Shown here: positions 59,562 to 64,000 of the stretch, in pieces
Numbering within the stretch: position 1 is the first letter of the stretch
Layout of the letters: each line of letters begins with the position of its first letter
Assembly: GCF_051014685.1 (NCBI RefSeq)
Contig: NC_135051.1
Span: 10,931,557 to 10,995,556 of the forward strand
Direction of reading: 5' to 3'
DNA length: 64,000 bases
Origin: Ptiloglossa arizonensis
Lineage: Eukaryota; Arthropoda; Insecta; Hymenoptera; Colletidae
Position numbers and translations under genes: made by a program
Notes under the pieces: model-generated
Database searches by the model: none
What the model saw: only the letters and a program-made list of their open reading frames with translations
Told to the model about the DNA's origin: nothing

Positions 59562-59695
59562 AGTATAGCCTTCAACTGACTAGAAGTCTCGCGGAACGGC
59601 ACAGGGACAAAGAGGGGTTGAACCACCCACCCCCACCTGAGCCGCATGTTCTGAATCTTAACCACGCACTCTGCCATAGTAGTAAGAATAGATTT
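59562..59695 (-). repeat. tRNA-derived SINE candidate, copy 2
   Basis: On the minus strand CTACTATGGCAGAGTGCG and GTGGTTAAGATTCAGAA give a tRNA-like head. About 40 bases on, GGTTCAACCCC closely fits the B-box consensus. After it come GTCCCTGTGCCGTTCCGCGA and the body GACTTCTAGTCAGTTGAAGG. It aligns along its whole length with 57718-57850. Confidence 0.6.
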
Positions 59696-60173
59696 AAATT
59701 GCATCCCCATCTCAATATATAAATGACTATAAAGCTTTAAATAACTGCCAAACTATAAACTACTGAGGTTTCATGCTTATATTTAATATATAAAACGTCT
59801 GTTTTTTTTTTTACGTAAAGCTTAGTATAAATAAAAATATTGAATTATATTGAAGTATGACTAATTTTCCTTAATGGAATCAAATATTTTATATTACACA
59901 ATCCAACTTAACTTTGATCATTTTCCATAAAAAAAAGTATTAAGTCATGTTTCCCAAGAGAACAATGTTCTAAAGATATTCAAATTTAACACTCCTAGTA
60001 CTGCATATAAGAAATACAGGGTGAACAGAATAATAAAAATCAGAAAATTAAGTTTTTCCTTAACGTTAAGTATACACCTTTTTAAGAAAACAATGAATAC
60101 ATTTTTTCGGTACATCAACACATGAAAGCTATTACAATATTTACCAAGAAATATTCTTTTATATCTAAATTTG

Positions 60174-60690
60174 TAACTGACCAGAAACTGACATTTTTCG
60201 GTTTTATTCGAAACATGTTTTCATCAGACTATTGAAAGTGCTGGCAAAATCGTGGCGACAGTTATATACACATACTGTGTATAACTTCTTTTGAATTGAA
60301 TGAAAATTCATTTTGATTTAATTCTAAATTAAATTTTTATTAGATTATTTTCATTCCTGAGAAGAATTTTACTTACTTCTACTGGTATTATATAATCAAT
60401 GCTTTCCTAGCATATTATAAAAAATTAGAAAAAATTGTTATCCTGTATTAGATATAATTATTGTAAAATAGTAATATGTTGTATCTACGTCAATGGAACT
60501 CTGCCTGCTGTGTTTCTCATTATCTCTCTCTATCTCTCTATCTCGCTATCTTCTTCGTCAGTCAGTCCACATGTTTTGTAACTGCTGCGACGAATGGCGA
60601 AGTAGAATTGAACGTGTACGTAAGAATAGATATACCCCTTCTACTTTTCTCGCATTCCTGTCACAGGACTTCAATTCAGCGATATGCTAT
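60174..60690 (+). repeat. Dispersed repeat family A, copy 3
   Basis: It is homologous to 58011-58600 but more diverged, with one 167-bp-type unit (about 60335-60495), some extra AT-rich bases near 60260 and 60300, and a (TCTC)n-like tract at 60520-60545. The body reads AGTCCACATGTTTTGTAACT and GGACTTCAATTCAGCG. The 108-codon plus frames at 60476-60819 lie on this repeat and are not genes. Confidence 0.75.
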
Positions 60691-60699
60691 ACTTCATTT

Positions 60700-61430
60700 T
60701 TTCTTATTTATCCAATGTACGTTTGGAATAACCCAAACTTTGGTACAATTAATATTTTTAAATATTGTCATTTTGAATCAACTGTATCTCGTTTCTATCT
60801 AAGAAAATTATATTCTTAACTTTGTTGATTAGATTCGAAAACTAAATGGAAATCATTTGAAACAATATTATTATTTGATTTTATTTTAACTTAAATCATC
60901 GTCAGAAGAAGAATTAAAGTTAGAAAAGTTCACACAACAATTTTATTTGATATCAACAAGTGAAATTCTCTTGTTAATCAGTTTGCTGATCAATTTAAAG
61001 AGAGAATCATTATGAAATAAAATTTGTATCAAATTAATATTTTTGTTATGGTGCCACGAGTTAATAAGTAATGTGGCTCTGTCTTTAAGATTATACAATA
61101 TCCCTATTCTTATAATATAGGATTATCGAAATGATAGTTAATAAATCTACCCGAAGCAGATTAATTTTATATCCAGAAATCCAATGAAATGAGCTACTAA
61201 ATTGGACATGATGTAAAACAAAGTGTAGGAGAAAAATATTCAAAAGTATTATACGTACAATGCACGTGATGCATTCCAGACATTCGCAATCACGTTCAGA
61301 AGTACATACATGCATACAAAACGTTTTAAGTATCATATTGAATATTTTAAAAGAATTTACTTTTAAAAATTAATTCTTTGTTACTCATAATTTTGTTACA
61401 AATTTAATCTTATAATTAGTATCCCGTCAA
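60700..61430. other. AT-rich non-coding DNA
   Basis: The first 60 bases (TTTGGAATAACCCAAACTTT) resemble the 107-bp unit at 50.6 kb, so family A extends a little past 60690. Nothing else recognised. Confidence 0.45.
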
Positions 61431-61436
61431 TTTTCC

Positions 61437-61598
61437 TATCAGTTTCGAGCGTTACGGATATTTTATTTTTATAAAATGAATATCCTATCCTATCAGTTTC
61501 GAGCGTTGCGGATATTTTATTTTTATAAAATGAATTTCCTATACTATCAGTTTCGAGCGTTGCGGATATTTTATTTTTATAAAATAAATTTCACATTT
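61437..61598. repeat. 54-bp tandem repeat, three copies
   Basis: TATCAGTTTCGAGCGTT begins at 61437, 61491 and 61545, and the units are almost identical. With a period divisible by three, one plus frame stays open and repeats an 18-residue unit. This is not a gene. Confidence 0.95.
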
Positions 61599-61599
61599 T

Positions 61600-62865
61600 C
61601 AATGTTTAATGGAAAATTAAGTTTACTCCTAATATCACAGGTTTTGAAATATTTACGAATAATATCGCACTTTCTCCTATCAATTATTGTAATTTTGATT
61701 CATAATTATTATTAGAGTATGACTATTATTAACACTAATGTAAATACTACTACTAACATTAATTTAATGCTAACACTAAGTCCATTATTAAAATTAATAT
61801 AAGCATTAATGCGCTAGTTAATTTTATACTATATATTTAATTTTTGCTGTGTTCTACATATATTCTACGCTTTTGAAAATCGAAACTGAAATGATTTGTC
61901 TTTGACTTAGTATAGCCTGTTAGACAGGCTAGGAATTTATAGACGAAAACAATCATAGATTGCGATCAATTCGCGTAATGTTCACGAACAGTTCACGAAG
62001 AGTTTGTTTATAGCCTACAAATAGACGTCTACATAAAAGAAAAAATCACAGAAAAGTGTTCCCAACAGCTTTAGTAAAGACAACGTATTTATTATATAAT
62101 AAACATATTAATTCGTTAAATAGAGTATATAGGTATTTTATTTTATTTAATTTTAATCACATATAATTAATGATAAATAATTAAAATTTTATCACGTTTT
62201 GTCTCATTTTAATTAATCAGAATCCTAGTAATCAAAAGAATTTCATTATATGTATATTAAGTATTTAGCAAAAAAATTGTATAGTGGTTATAAAATATAT
62301 ATTTCCATACAGTGTTCGTGAATTTAAATTTATAATAACGAATAGTTCAAAAGCAGTATTCAAACAAGTATACAAGCAAGCAATTTCTTGAAAAAATTAA
62401 TACTATATTGTTCCGGAACTGCTGATGTATATTCAATAACAAATAATAAAATCAATGGATCATTAATCTTTAAAATAAATAAATATCGTGAAGCTATTGA
62501 GTTTCATTTCGTTGAAGTTTATGTGACACATACTATGTATATTAGTCGTGTTTAAGTTAGATGTTTCGGAAAATTCACATCGCTCTATCATGAGATCGAT
62601 AGCAGAATGAGTCTTTGCGCTACGTGACACAGTTATAGTAACTCCATCTAGCGTTTTAACTATACGACAACTAGAAGCATATTGTGAAAAAATAGAAAGT
62701 GACGCGAACATTAGCGTATACACTTGTTACAAATTTGAAATTCATAATCTTTTTAATCTTTATAAATTTGTAAATAGTTTAATAGTGTGTTAATAATAAA
62801 AGAACAAGCAAACGTGATATTTTAAGGCTCGTCGTAACTATTGTAAAGTCTTTAAGGATACGGTG
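61600..62865. other. AT-rich non-coding DNA
   Basis: Short AATTAATGT-type repetition lies at 61730-61820. No gene recognised. Confidence 0.45.
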
Positions 62866-62869
62866 CTTA

Positions 62870-63160
62870 CACTTCTACAAATTACCTTCTCCATATTATG
62901 AAGAACCAGGGTTGCTGAATGGACTTCGAGATTACCGGAAAATTAAGCGAAACTGACCACCCTAGCAAATGTTAGAATTACAGAGCTTAGGAAGCTTTTC
63001 CCGTCCACCGAGGAATGTAACATAACACTTCCCAAATAGACATTCGAACGACCCGACTCCCGACGTGGTTGACCGATTCATCCCTCAGCTAGTCACAGTA
63101 CAACTGGATCAGTTAACACATTGCGGTTAGCTAGCGGATTGAGCCGACTCAAGTTGCGGT
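62870..63160. other. Mixed to GC-rich block
   Basis: Balanced-composition DNA (for example CACTTCCCAAATAGACATTC, CGACCCGACTCCCGACGTGG) with no open frame. It could be a conserved non-coding element or a retroelement end. Confidence 0.25.
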
Positions 63161-63164
63161 CTGT

Positions 63165-64000
63165 GCAAAATTTACCAATACTGCATATTTGATGATTTAT
63201 TTTCCAAGAAATGTAAACCTCCTATTATGAACACGTAATAATTGAATATCTGACGGCTAGTCATTGTAAACAATCCATTACCAAAGAGTATCGTAGTGTA
63301 GTAGTGGTATCAGTAGGTTAAGACAAAAAACTGAGCGATAACTTCGTATTCTCTTCGTGGACAATTACATAAGTATCTTATAACAATTCAGTACTATTAG
63401 CCGATCTCAATATATTGAAAAAGTAATTATTTTGTCATCTTACGTGAGTGCAGTTTTAGGGTTAGGTAAACTATAGTAATCGTTAAAATACGTTTAAAAA
63501 ATTATTAATGTAGATATTTCTACCAGTGTAGAAACTCTATATCCAAAACACAGGCGTCTGTTCTGGTTATGACAGTAAACTATGTAACCTTGTATCCTGC
63601 TATTTATTCCGTTTAAATAAATTTGTTAACAAACAAACAATTATTAGTGACTAGTAATTAGTCTCTTATTAGTAAGAGTGCGGTGTAGCGATTTTATGTG
63701 CAACTACTAACCGTATTAATTGGAACGATTTTCAAATGAGCATTTCTAACCATTTAAGAGTAGATTCCAATTATAAAAGGAGTGAAATCTAAAATTGTAT
63801 GACTTCGTTTGCGTTGTTGGATTTTTCATTAGCTACAAATAATTGAAACACTTTAAATGCAAATAAAAATTTGATCATTGATGTATATAAGTATTAAAAT
63901 AAACTACAATTTATGTACTTCTTTTGTATTATTGAGTATACCCTTTGCTAGACTTATTTTAAATTTTCACCTTTAAGTAAGTTAATGAAGAAAGCGAATA
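63165..64000. other. AT-rich non-coding DNA
   Basis: No feature recognised up to the window end. Confidence 0.45.

Noticed and set aside
60476..60819. Two 108-codon plus-strand frames
   Set aside because: They lie on a dispersed repeat (family A, copy 3), overlap in different frames, and contain low-complexity Ser/Leu stretches from a TCTC tract.
1..64000. Intact tRNA, rRNA or mitochondrial insertion
   Set aside because: I found only tRNA-like SINE heads and no full cloverleaf. No rRNA or mitochondrial gene sequence was recognised by eye.

Overview
This window looks like a piece of an insect nuclear genome. It is AT-rich, and I found no operons, bacterial gene spacing or ribosome binding sites. 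It holds degraded copies of insect-typical transposons: Tc1, mariner, Tc1/mariner-like DDE elements with a DUF4817-type N-terminus, jockey-like and R1-clade LINEs, and an errantivirus-like Ty3/Gypsy element. The mix fits an aculeate hymenopteran (bee, ant or wasp), but that placement is inference. I found no intact host protein-coding gene. The best candidate for host coding sequence is one possible terminal exon at 466-712 on the minus strand. Most open frames in the window are chance frames, repeat frames or fragments of dead transposases.

Layout. 0-8 kb: AT-rich DNA, the possible exon, a broken DUF4817/DDE transposon with inverted repeats (about 3.0-4.26 kb), a jockey-like LINE reverse transcriptase fragment (5.4-6.1 kb) and a small inverted-repeat structure (6.59-6.91 kb). 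8-23 kb: GC-richer islands embedded in AT-rich DNA (8.4, 12.7, 13.9, 17.6-18.6, 20.2 kb), an IS630-like DDE fragment (11.1-11.7 kb), the 3' end of an R1-clade LINE followed by a 19-G tract (14.8-15.3 kb), a mariner (18.7-19.65 kb) and a composite MITE (22.0 kb). 23.4-29.2 kb is a transposon nest. A Ty3/Gypsy element with recognisable LTRs (24279-27983, minus strand) sits inside a Tc1-like element, whose two halves flank it. A further DDE element with long terminal inverted repeats follows at 28.2-29.2 kb.

30-45 kb: a large GC-rich, pyrimidine-rich island (30.0-30.86 kb), a hairpin MITE (32.3 kb), and a second copy of the IS630-like family (34.4-36.4 kb) bracketed by inverted repeats and carrying an 18-bp minisatellite. 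Then come a heptamer array (37.9 kb), a mariner-like transposase fragment (39.6-40.2 kb), a second jockey-like LINE fragment (41.4-42.0 kb) and a perfect 30-bp palindrome. 45-64 kb: another DUF4817/DDE fragment (47.0-47.5 kb) next to a striking 200-bp inverted duplication with a 599-bp spacer (47506-48504), more GC islands, a second copy of the composite MITE (56.2 kb), and a set of related dispersed repeats. The dispersed repeats include two copies of what looks like a tRNA-derived SINE (57.7 and 59.6 kb) and three copies of a longer repeat sharing the SINE's 3' body (50.8, 58.0-58.6, 60.2-60.7 kb).

Taken together this is most likely intergenic or intronic DNA: a transposon graveyard punctuated by GC-rich islands that may be conserved regulatory sequence or unrecognised exons. 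No coherent gene pathway is encoded. The structural highlights are the nested Gypsy-in-Tc1 insertion, the near-identical inverted duplication, the paired composite MITEs and the SINE/partner repeat families.
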